DNA from: Eubacterium_G segne
GTDB lineage: Bacteria > Bacillota > Clostridia > Lachnospirales > Lachnospiraceae
Assembly (NCBI RefSeq): GCF_014287775.1
Contig: NZ_JACOOZ010000005.1
Span: forward strand, 181,792 to 245,791
Direction: 5' to 3'
Length of the DNA stretch: 64,000 nt
The notes beneath the pieces were generated by a model that was not told the origin of the DNA, ran no database searches, and saw nothing but the letters and a program-made list of their open reading frames with translations. The translations under genes and the position numbers were made by a program. How positions within the stretch are numbered: the stretch's first letter is position 1; each line of letters begins with the position of its first letter. Of this stretch, positions 1-7,797 are shown one piece after another.

Positions 1-138
1 GCCGCTCATGTTTATAAACATAATAATAGTCCAGGAAACGGCACATAAAATTATAAATGTGGTAATTATAATAATTACTTTGCCGCTTAGGGAGTTTATA
101 TGCATTTTAAATTTGATTTTATTAGAAACACGTTTCAT
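1..138 (-). CDS. Membrane-anchored protein, N-terminal part only (cut by window edge)
   Basis: Only the first 46 codons are present. The ATG follows the stop codon of the sugar-binding lipoprotein gene directly (TAAATG), so the two genes are probably translationally coupled. The visible part has a basic start (MKRVSNKIKFK) and one strong hydrophobic stretch at about residues 24-44, fitting a protein held by an N-terminal membrane segment. Genes beside LplA-type lipoproteins often encode YesM-type sensor histidine kinases that begin this way, or permeases. Which one this is cannot be told, because no catalytic domain is visible. Confidence 0.55.
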   Translation of the reverse strand, partial: MKRVSNKIKFKMHINSLSGKVIIIITTFIILCAVSWTIIMFINMSG

Positions 139-1719
139 TTATTTATCTAAACCTAACTTTTCTATATTTTCCTGTATTTTTAATGTAAGGGCACTTAACA
201 CCCTTTCGTATCCCATCTGATATCTTTCTTTCATATAGTTGTTATAAATTTTATCAAATTCCCTGTCGGATTTTGATAGTAATAAAAGAGGTAAAACGTC
301 ACCCCATTTTTTTTCGGCTTTGTTTTTAATTTTTCCAACATCTGTTGAAGTGTCAAAAACAATGGTATATTGCCCAACGTATGTGGTATAAGGATATGAC
401 CATTTTTTTAGCTGGGTAACGGGATTATCAGGATCATCCTTAATCCACTGGGATGCCATGGCATCATTTTGCATCATCCAGTAACAGGAATCACCTCCAT
501 ATATACTGTTGTATTTTTTACGGTCAGTGTATAGAAGCTTTCTAACGTCATCCTTTATTTCAGGAACACCATCTTTGTTGTAGTCCCACATCTCACCCTG
601 GGTTCCTAACCATGTCATTTTCTGCCCTTCTTCACTTAAAAGGTATGTGAGAAGTTTTATGGCAGCCTTAGGGTTTTGGCACTTCTTTGAAATCATGGTT
701 ACAGTCCAGCCATTTACGCTTGTTCCCGGAAGAGTGTAGTCGTCACCGGAAAGATTTTTCGGACCGTCAACGGCAATGTATATGCTATCGGGATTGTTTT
801 TATAAAGATTTTTTTCCTGATCAGATAAATCCGTATATTGATATATCATGCAGAAGTATTGTCCGTTATTAATTTTTTCAGATTTCTGGGTTCGACTCTC
901 AACAAAAATTTCATCCTTTAAAAGACCTTCTCCGCCAAGTTTTCTAAAGGCTTTAAGCCATGTAATATAGTCCTTGTTTTTTAAACGGTCAATGGCATTC
1001 CCTTTTTTGTCAACGTAAGGAACTGCTAAGAAATCCAAAAGATAATTATCAAAGGAATCACAGCCTATATCGTTAAATTCAGTACAACCTACAGGAATCA
1101 TTTCATTTCCGTCAATTGTAGGAAACATTTTGGCTGCTTTTTCTACTGCTTTAACAAAGCCTTCAGGTGTAGTCATATCAGGACTTCCAATGGCTTCGTA
1201 AATATCCTTTCTTACAAGAAAGGCTTCATTGGAAGCTAAATTATCATATTTTTCGTAATCTGACGGAGAACAGGCTGAATTTGGATAGCCGTATAAATGT
1301 CCGTTAGGTCGTGAGTGCCACTTTACAACCTGCTCATTTACAACGTTATAAAAGTAAGTATCGTATTCATCTGCAAGTTTATCCAGAGCATATACTTTCT
1401 TATCGTTTATCATTTCACTTATTTCAGGTTCCCACCATCCCAGAGTTATTAAATCAGGAAGGGAATCAGAGGCAATCATTGAATCCAGCTTCTCATTGGG
1501 ATTGCCGGTTGGTGTAATAAAGCTGATGTTACACTTGGTTTTCCTGGTAATGGCCTTTGATACAATGTTATTACCCCAGTCTGTATTAAACCACGAAAAA
1601 TTTATATACCATGACAAATCTGTATATTTTTCTGCTTTTTCTTTTTTTCCACAACTGCAAAACAGCGATAATGCCAGTGCAATGCATAACAATACACTAA
1701 TTATCTGTTTATTTTTCAT
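139..1719 (-). CDS. Extracellular solute-binding lipoprotein (LplA-like, sugar ABC type)
   Basis: A 526-residue exported lipoprotein. Residues 1-22 form a signal peptide, followed by a lipobox-like SLFCSC with the lipidated Cys probably at 23 and then a charged GKKEK stretch. Length and composition (many W, Y, D; a long periplasmic-binding-protein fold) match family 1 solute-binding proteins of CUT1 oligosaccharide importers, especially the LplA group. The substrate cannot be read from sequence. The start codon overlaps the stop of the RNase G gene (TAATG), and the ribosome site GTAGGTG lies inside that gene. No permease or ATPase gene is in view. A sensing role with the downstream membrane protein is also possible. 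Confidence 0.8.
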   Translation of the reverse strand: MKNKQIISVLLCIALALSLFCSCGKKEKAEKYTDLSWYINFSWFNTDWGNNIVSKAITRKTKCNISFITPTGNPNEKLDSMIASDSLPDLITLGWWEPEISEMINDKKVYALDKLADEYDTYFYNVVNEQVVKWHSRPNGHLYGYPNSACSPSDYEKYDNLASNEAFLVRKDIYEAIGSPDMTTPEGFVKAVEKAAKMFPTIDGNEMIPVGCTEFNDIGCDSFDNYLLDFLAVPYVDKKGNAIDRLKNKDYITWLKAFRKLGGEGLLKDEIFVESRTQKSEKINNGQYFCMIYQYTDLSDQEKNLYKNNPDSIYIAVDGPKNLSGDDYTLPGTSVNGWTVTMISKKCQNPKAAIKLLTYLLSEEGQKMTWLGTQGEMWDYNKDGVPEIKDDVRKLLYTDRKKYNSIYGGDSCYWMMQNDAMASQWIKDDPDNPVTQLKKWSYPYTTYVGQYTIVFDTSTDVGKIKNKAEKKWGDVLPLLLLSKSDREFDKIYNNYMKERYQMGYERVLSALTLKIQENIEKLGLDK

Positions 1720-2846
1720 TACTTATCACCTACTATTTCCTTTAATGGCTTTTCTTTTTTTTGGCGGGAAATTTCCATTAAGCCTAAATGTGTCATTCCC
1801 CATATATTACATTTAACGTAATCACAGTCAACATATGATTTTAAGATATCTTCAAGATTTTGGCAACTTTCTTTTTTAGACATATTTATAAAATCTACAA
1901 TTATAATTCCTGAAATATTACGAATCCTAAGCTGCTTAGAAATTTCAAGGGCTGCCTCAAGATTGATTTTTTCAAATGTTTTTTCTTTGTTATTATGAAA
2001 TTCTGCTTTTCCCGTATTTACATCTATTACAGTTAACGCTTCTGTAACTTCAATTACCAGATAAGCTCCTGACTTAAGCCATACTTTTTTTGATAATGCA
2101 TTTTTCAAATGTTTTCCTAAAGCATATTTGTTACATAAGCTTATGGAAGTATCTGTAAAATAAGTTGCAGATATCCGGCTATTTGTAAGAAATTTATAAA
2201 CATTTTCATTGTCTGTTTTTATTTCTCCTGAATATTTATTTATAAATTCATTACATGCATTAACAATTTTGTTGTTTTCAAAAAGCAAAGCTTTAGAAGT
2301 TGAAAAATTAAATTTCCTTAATATATCTTCATATTGTTTCTTTAATAAATCAGCCTGAGCTAATATATCCTCCATGGAACAATCGGCTCCGGAAGTTCGT
2401 AAAATAAATCCATATTCCCCGGTGTCAAGAGAGGAAAGGGACGACTTTAACCGGTTGCGTGTGTCATTATCCGTGATTTTTCTTGATATGCTTATTCCAC
2501 TGCCACCTACTACCATTACCAAATTATCAGAAGAAAGGTTTAGCTTTAAGGTAAGGGCATAGTCCTTGGTTTTTATTTTGTCTCCTGCAACCTGAACTAA
2601 AATTTTGCCCCCGGACTTTGGCTTTTTCTCTATATTTTTAAGGGAAAGAAATCCTTTTAAATTGTCCCCGAATTCCACGAAAGCTGCATCAATATTTTTT
2701 ACAACATCCTTAACATATCCGCAATAGATATTACCTATTAATGAATTGTCACTGAAATTTTGAATACGATACAATTCATCATTAATAAAATAAAATCCAA
2801 GTAATATGTTATTATAAAAATCACTTATAATCAGCCTGTTATCCAA
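1719..2846 (-). CDS. rng: Ribonuclease E/G family endoribonuclease, short form
   Basis: The catalytic half of RNase E/G. An S1-like RNA-binding region sits near residues 35-100 (GNIYCGYVKDVVKNIDAAFV). The two metal-binding Asp motifs follow: VIDVNTG near residue 275 and IIVDFINM near 315. The protein stops at residue 375, just after GLMEISRQ, where longer family members continue to the Zn-link CPxC motif; that motif is absent. The start is probably TTG, preceded by GGAGA and overlapping the upstream stop by 8 bases. It follows the two radical-SAM-related genes, a common clostridial arrangement for rRNA processing genes. The catalytic call is firm, the effect of the missing Zn-link on oligomerisation is unknown. 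Confidence 0.87.
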   Translation of the reverse strand: MDNRLIISDFYNNILLGFYFINDELYRIQNFSDNSLIGNIYCGYVKDVVKNIDAAFVEFGDNLKGFLSLKNIEKKPKSGGKILVQVAGDKIKTKDYALTLKLNLSSDNLVMVVGGSGISISRKITDNDTRNRLKSSLSSLDTGEYGFILRTSGADCSMEDILAQADLLKKQYEDILRKFNFSTSKALLFENNKIVNACNEFINKYSGEIKTDNENVYKFLTNSRISATYFTDTSISLCNKYALGKHLKNALSKKVWLKSGAYLVIEVTEALTVIDVNTGKAEFHNNKEKTFEKINLEAALEISKQLRIRNISGIIIVDFINMSKKESCQNLEDILKSYVDCDYVKCNIWGMTHLGLMEISRQKKEKPLKEIVGDK

Positions 2847-3519
2847 TGTTTTCTCCTATATCACTACCAATATTATCTAAGGAAATGAGCTTGCCATCCT
2901 CAGTGCAATACATATCAAGACGCTCATAAATATATGAGGTATCACTTTTTTGTGTGAAATTTTCAAGGGCTGTAACTACTAATTCTGGTTTCAGATTTTG
3001 AGCACTTCCCTGGGCAAGCTTTATAAAAATGCCATTATCCTCTTTTTTGATGGAATATATCAATGGCTTTATATCTACTTCCTTCTCACTTTTCTTAGTC
3101 TTCTTAATTACATTGATGGAATCCTGATTTATAAAACCGGTAATATCATCGTCTGTAAATATATCTGTATATACAAAATAATCTGCAGCAGACATAACAG
3201 CCATGGCATTTTTGGCATTATCAGGAAGTAATTTATAGCTTAAAACTTTTACTCCTTCAACGTTTTGCTCGTTTATTCTTTCTATTGCCTCTTTAGTGGA
3301 AAGGGTGGAGTTTACTTCCATATCAAAGTATTCACCTTTACTTAAAACACCTACACTAAGAGGTGCTGCAAAAGACATTTTCTGGTGAGGTGAAAAACCT
3401 TCCGAATATGCCACATCAATTTCACCACGGCGCATTACTTTTTGAAAATATCTAACCATATCCAAATGACCTATAAATTTCATTTGTTCCTGTTTTGAAA
3501 AACGCACTCTAATTTTCAT
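2839..3519 (-). CDS. DUF2344 / TIGR03936-type radical-SAM-associated protein
   Basis: A 226-residue protein matching the small partner found beside the large radical SAM protein in many Firmicutes (FIGHLDMVRYFQKVMRRG, YSEGFSPHQKMSFA and PLSVGV blocks near the N-terminus). Its reaction is not known. I start it at MKIRVRF because GGAGGAGG lies eight bases upstream; a longer reading would begin inside the previous gene without need. It overlaps that gene by 11 bases and the RNase G gene by 8, so the three are one translational unit. Confidence 0.85.
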   Translation of the reverse strand: MKIRVRFSKQEQMKFIGHLDMVRYFQKVMRRGEIDVAYSEGFSPHQKMSFAAPLSVGVLSKGEYFDMEVNSTLSTKEAIERINEQNVEGVKVLSYKLLPDNAKNAMAVMSAADYFVYTDIFTDDDITGFINQDSINVIKKTKKSEKEVDIKPLIYSIKKEDNGIFIKLAQGSAQNLKPELVVTALENFTQKSDTSYIYERLDMYCTEDGKLISLDNIGSDIGENIG

Positions 3520-5371
3520 GGCAAATACCTCCTCCAAAAGATGCTGCTCCACATCCGGAACATTTCATACGACAGTTAGGAGTTACGGTTTCATTATGGG
3601 CATTATGCCATTCTCTAAGTAAGAAATTTTTAGTTACTCCTGTATCAATGAAATCCCAAGGGAAAATTTCATCTTCTTTTCTTTCTCTTGTTACATAAAA
3701 ATCAACATCTATATTTGTTTCTTTAATGGCTTCCTGCCATAATTCTTCATTATGAAATTCTGACCAGGCATCATATATTCCACCTTTTTCATATACATAA
3801 AGAATGGTTTTTGCCAGTTTTCTGTCGCCTCTTGCCAGTAAACCTTCAAGTACACTTATATCTGACTCATGCCAATGATATTTAATACTTTTTCTGTTTA
3901 ACAGAGTTTTTAATTTGTCATTAATTCTTCGTGCCTTATCCAGAAAATCTTTGGAGGTACACATAGGTGCCCACTGAAATGGTGTAAAAGGCTTAGGCAC
4001 AAAGAAAGATGTGCTGGCAGTAATCTGGCATTTTCCGTTTCTCTTTTCTTTTGGCACTGTTTCATAATATAATTCAGCTATTTTTTCGCATAAATCCATT
4101 ATTCCGTCAACATCGTCGTTAGTTTCAGTTGGCTGACCTAACATAAAATAAAGCTTTACTTTATTCCAGCCACCTTTAAATGCCTGTTCACATCCATTTA
4201 AAATATCCTCTTCCGTAAGTCCTTTATTAATAACGTTACGCATTCTTTGGGTACCTGCTTCCGGGGCAAAGGTTATGGAGCTTTTCTTTACATCCTGTAC
4301 CTTGCTCATTACGTCTAAAGAAAAGGCATCAATTCTAAGAGAAGGCAGGGAAATATTTATATGTCGTGATTTACACTCTTCTATTAAGAAATCAATAAGC
4401 TCTTTTAAATGACTGTAGTCACTGGTGCTTAAGGAACTTAAGGAAATTTCTTCCTGCCCTGTGGTTTTTAGCATGGTTGTAGCTAAATATTTTAATTTTT
4501 CAAGGCTTTTTTCCCTTAACGGCTTATATACTGAACCTGCCTGACAAAAACGACACTCTCTTATACAGCCTCTTTGTACTTCAAGAACACATCTGTCCTG
4601 TGTTACCTTAATAAAGGGAACAAGAGGCTTTTCAGGGTATTCTACTTTGTCAAAATCAAGTACAATATCTTTTCTTACGCCACCTTTGGCATGAGGGTTA
4701 TTAGGAACCATTTCTTTAATGGTGCAGTCTTCATTGTATATCACATCATAAAATGCCGGGACATACATACATGGAATTTCCGCAGCCATTTCCAAAAACT
4801 CTTTCCTTGTACCACCGTTTTTCTTGTTTTCTTTATATAAATCAAGGAGGTGATAAAATTCAGTTTCCCCTTCGCCCATATAAAAAATATCAAAAAAATC
4901 TGCTACCGGTTCCGGATTGTAAGAACATGGACCGCCACCCATAACAATAGGCTCATCCTCACCTCTGTCCTTTGAAAGTAAGGTCACCTGACTTAAATCA
5001 AGAAGCTGTAATATGTTAGTGTAACACATTTCGTATTGTAATGTTATGCCGATAAAATCAAAGTCCTTTACACTATCCTGGGATTCTAGGGCAAATAATG
5101 GGATATTTTTCTCACGCATTATTTTATCTAAATCAACCCATGGGGAGTATACTCTTTCACAGTACACATCATCTCTTTTATTTAATAAGTCATAAATAAT
5201 CTGTATACCTAAATGGGACATACCTATATCATATACATCAGGAAAGCACATGGCGTATCTGATATCTACACTTTCAGGGTCTTTAACTACCATGTTTACT
5301 TCATTTCCAATGTAACGTGCAGGCTTTTCTATATTTAACAATATTTCATCTGATAAAGCTAATTTTCTCAT
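3509..5371 (-). CDS. B12-binding-domain radical SAM protein (TIGR03960 family)
   Basis: A 620-residue radical SAM enzyme. The cluster motif CIRECRFCQAG (CxxxCxxC) lies near residue 275 and binds the 4Fe-4S cluster that cleaves S-adenosylmethionine. The N-terminal 200 residues form the cobalamin-binding-like domain, with MSHLGIQIIYDLL and a GGG-rich loop (VMGGGPCSYNPEP). The C-terminus is Cys-rich (CRMKCSGCG, then GGGICHEN). The substrate of this family is not established. It leads a three-gene unit with the DUF2344 protein and RNase G. The ribosome site is AGGAG. Confidence 0.88.
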   Translation of the reverse strand: MRKLALSDEILLNIEKPARYIGNEVNMVVKDPESVDIRYAMCFPDVYDIGMSHLGIQIIYDLLNKRDDVYCERVYSPWVDLDKIMREKNIPLFALESQDSVKDFDFIGITLQYEMCYTNILQLLDLSQVTLLSKDRGEDEPIVMGGGPCSYNPEPVADFFDIFYMGEGETEFYHLLDLYKENKKNGGTRKEFLEMAAEIPCMYVPAFYDVIYNEDCTIKEMVPNNPHAKGGVRKDIVLDFDKVEYPEKPLVPFIKVTQDRCVLEVQRGCIRECRFCQAGSVYKPLREKSLEKLKYLATTMLKTTGQEEISLSSLSTSDYSHLKELIDFLIEECKSRHINISLPSLRIDAFSLDVMSKVQDVKKSSITFAPEAGTQRMRNVINKGLTEEDILNGCEQAFKGGWNKVKLYFMLGQPTETNDDVDGIMDLCEKIAELYYETVPKEKRNGKCQITASTSFFVPKPFTPFQWAPMCTSKDFLDKARRINDKLKTLLNRKSIKYHWHESDISVLEGLLARGDRKLAKTILYVYEKGGIYDAWSEFHNEELWQEAIKETNIDVDFYVTRERKEDEIFPWDFIDTGVTKNFLLREWHNAHNETVTPNCRMKCSGCGAASFGGGICHEN

Positions 5372-5467
5372 ATTTCTCCTAGACTTTTATATTAATTCTG
5401 TAGTTTTTGTGATATTAATGTGTTATACTATTTAGCTGTAAAAATAAGTTTCACATATGCTTTAATT

Positions 5468-5495
5468 TAGTATTATACCATTCCTTATAATACTA
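5468..5495. promoter_or_regulatory. Perfect 10-bp inverted repeat in a divergent intergenic region
   Basis: TAGTATTATA and TATAATACTA are perfect inverted arms separated by 8 bases, in the 180-base gap between the divergent radical SAM and PHP genes. Each arm contains a TATAAT on one strand, so it could be paired -10 boxes or an operator. No convincing -35 box was found at 17 bases. Confidence 0.4.
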
Positions 5496-5551
5496 TATAG
5501 AAATGTTTTTTACAATAAAAGCGAAATATTAACCCGGGAGATTTTAATAAA

Positions 5552-6223
5552 ATGTACAAATACGAAACACACTTACATACAAAACACGGAAGCGCATGTG
5601 CTACTATTTCAGGAAAGGGACAGGCTTTAGAATACAAGCATGCAGGCTATACCGGAATTATTATTACCGAACATTTTTTTAGGGGAAATACCTGTATACC
5701 AAAGGATTTGCCATGGGAAGAAAGAATTAATCTGTTTTGCAGAGGATATGAGGAGGCAAAATACTATGGAGATAAAATAGGTCTTCAGGTATTCTTCGGA
5801 TGGGAAGAAACATATGATGGACAGGATTTCTTAGTTTATGGACTTGATAAGGAATGGCTGCTTAATCACCCTGAAGTTGAACATTGGACAATAAAGGAGC
5901 AGTTTTTGGAGGTTTCAAAATATGGTGGAATGGTTATACATGCTCATCCTTTCAGAGACAGACCATATATACCAAAAATCAGACTTTTTCCTAAGCAGGT
6001 ACACGGGGTGGAGGTGTACAATGCAGGAAATTATAACGAAGAAAATGAAAGAGCATATATGTATGCAAAACAATATAATCTTCCAATTACTGCCGGGGGT
6101 GACAGCCACCATCATGATATTACCTGCTCCGGCATTGGCGTGGAGGAAAGGTTTGAAAGTATTGTGGACTACATTAAATGTATTAAAGAAAATAAGCCAA
6201 AACAGTTGCTTTACATTAATTAA
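5552..6223 (+). CDS. PHP-domain metallophosphoesterase
   Basis: A 223-residue PHP-fold protein. Metal ligands are visible in order: THLHT at residues 6-10, EHFF near 50, HAHPF near 132 and GGDSHHHD near 185. PHP proteins hydrolyse phosphoesters with two or three metal ions. Histidinol phosphatases (HisJ/HisK) share this fold, and the histidine operon lies just beyond the IS element, but this protein is shorter than those (about 260-280) and the link is only positional. The start follows CCGGGAG at a normal distance. A strong hairpin terminator sits directly at its stop codon. Confidence 0.8.
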   Translation: MYKYETHLHTKHGSACATISGKGQALEYKHAGYTGIIITEHFFRGNTCIPKDLPWEERINLFCRGYEEAKYYGDKIGLQVFFGWEETYDGQDFLVYGLDKEWLLNHPEVEHWTIKEQFLEVSKYGGMVIHAHPFRDRPYIPKIRLFPKQVHGVEVYNAGNYNEENERAYMYAKQYNLPITAGGDSHHHDITCSGIGVEERFESIVDYIKCIKENKPKQLLYIN

Positions 6224-7238
6224 AAAATGGGGCTATCGCACAGCCCCATTTTTTTATTAATGGGTTTTTATACCCACAGCAAGAACAGGTCTGGCTGCTC
6301 GGGTAAAGTGTTGGCACTTTGATTACATCATTCCCATACCAGACAGACTTGTATGCAAGCATATCAAAAAACTTACTCCATGATGCTGAACCGATGTGCT
6401 GTGCCAGTTTATGATTACGCATCATATTTTTTACTTTCAAATCTTCGATGCAGATTGTTTGGTTTTCACGAATCAGCATGGTAGACTGTTTCTGCAGGAA
6501 GTCATTTCTCTGGTTTGTAATCCTTTCGTGGACTAAGGCAACCTTAATACGCTGTCTGTTGCGGTTATTGGAGTTTTTCTGTTTTCTTGACAGCTTACGC
6601 TGTTCACGGATCAGTTTACGCATTGATTTTTCAAGATATTTCGGATTTGACACACTACTTCCGTTACTGTCTGAGTAAAACTCTTTAATACCTACATCAA
6701 TGCCTATGCAACCACCATTGTTCGGTCTTGGCTGTGGTTCAAATTCCACGTTAAGAACCGCAAAATACCTGCCTGCAGGAGTATGCTCAATCGTTACATT
6801 TTTGATTTTTCCAACTTCCATGGACTGACGTATTCTGACATAGCCAAGTTTAGGGAGTTTGATGTATTTACCTGCAATACGGATTTTACCACCCTGGTTT
6901 ACGGTCCTGTATGACTGGTGGTGATTGTGTTTACTTTTGAATGTTGGGTGTGCTGCACGTTTCTGAAAAAAGTTTACAAACCCTCTGTCGAGGTCACGCA
7001 AAGACTGTTGTAACGCAATAGAATCCACCACTTTCAGGAAAGCAAAATCTTCACACTTTTTAAGTTCCGTCAGCATTGCGGAAGTCTGGGAATAGCCTAT
7101 TTTACTTCCGTTCCTAAAGGCTTCATTACGCATGGCAAGTCCCTTGTTGTAGATTAGTCTGCAACAGCCAAGAGTCTGATTGATTAAATTCTGCTGTTCC
7201 CTGTTAGGGTAGATTCTAAATTTGATACCTTTTTGCAT
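6216..7238 (-). pseudogene. tnpB: Truncated TnpB (IS200/IS605 RNA-guided nuclease)
   Basis: 340 codons of TnpB. The N-terminal helix-turn-helix region is present (GIKFRIYPNREQQ), as are RuvC-I Asp (CIGIDVGIKEF, near 178) and RuvC-II Glu (ICIEDLKVKN, near 268). The C-terminal zinc finger is cut after its first half (TCSCCGYKNP); the second CxxC and the RuvC-III DRDxNA Asp are missing. The frame then runs through the terminator of the convergent PHP gene and stops. The right end of the element, which in this family carries the guide-RNA scaffold, is therefore absent. I expect no nuclease activity. It overlaps the tnpA stop by a base. Rather than a new variant, this is most simply a deletion. 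Confidence 0.85.
6222..6256 (+). terminator. Intrinsic terminator of the PHP gene, abutting truncated tnpB
   Basis: The stem AAAATGGGGCT / AGCCCCATTTT has a 7-base loop and is followed by a T run; A's before it make it usable in both directions. The last codons of the tnpB reading frame run through this hairpin. Confidence 0.85.
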
Positions 7239-7660
7239 TATCCCATTTTACCTTTTTGTCTTTGCGATGTTTTCTGATTTTCAATATACTGCCTGATTAT
7301 TTCCAGTGGAGCACCACCCACTGTAGATACAAAATAGCTGTTTGTCCAAAGAGTTGGCATTTTTGTTCTGAGATACGGAAATTCTTCTCTTAAAATTCTG
7401 GAAGTATATCCTTTTAAGGACTTTACTGCTTTGTGGATACCAAATTGCGGGTCTACTTCCATCAGTATGTGTACATGATCTGGCATTATTTCCATTTCCA
7501 GAATGTCTACAGAAAGATTTATGGCATGCTCAAGGAGTAATTCCTTTAATCTGACATCCACACCATTAATTAATACTTTTCGCCTATACTTTGGACACCA
7601 TACCACATGGTATTTGCAGGAATAGACGACATTGTTATTGGATTTATATGTTGTATTCAT
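7238..7660 (-). CDS. tnpA: TnpA, IS200/IS605 Y1 transposase
   Basis: A 140-residue single-strand transposase of the IS200/IS605 family, of normal length and apparently intact. It shows the YHVVWCPKYRR start block, the HUH motif in MPDHVHILMEV near residue 62 and the catalytic Tyr in IRQYIENQ near 128. It would cut and join hairpin-marked single-stranded ends, but the partner right end is missing, so transposition of this copy is unlikely. It lies between the end of the histidine operon and tnpB. No strong ribosome site precedes it, which is usual for these transposases. Confidence 0.92.
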   Translation of the reverse strand: MNTTYKSNNNVVYSCKYHVVWCPKYRRKVLINGVDVRLKELLLEHAINLSVDILEMEIMPDHVHILMEVDPQFGIHKAVKSLKGYTSRILREEFPYLRTKMPTLWTNSYFVSTVGGAPLEIIRQYIENQKTSQRQKGKMG

Positions 7661-7699
7661 GCCTGTATTATACTACCATTTTAAAGTTAATACAATCAT

Positions 7700-7785
7700 A
7701 TATTTGTCCATCTTCATTTACTTGCGTAAATTCGATGGACATGTCTTATATCCCCATAGCTAAAGCAAGGGGTTTTACGACACAT
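7700..7785 (-). mobile_element. Left-end hairpins of the IS200/IS605 element
   Basis: Two structures lie upstream of tnpA. GTCCATC (7706-7712) pairs with GATGGAC (7734-7740), with inner ATTTAC/GTAAAT closing a TTGC loop. Next, CCCC-atagctaaagcaa-GGGG at 7752-7772 forms an imperfect hairpin followed by TTTTAC, resembling the subterminal hairpin of this family. The exact boundary is inferred as about 7780-7785. Confidence 0.55.
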
Positions 7786-7797
7786 TTGGATAAATTT

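Noticed and set aside
8..220. Plus-strand reading frame of 70 codons
   Set aside because: It overlaps two coupled minus-strand genes, has no ribosome site and its hydrophobic look comes from the AT-rich complement.
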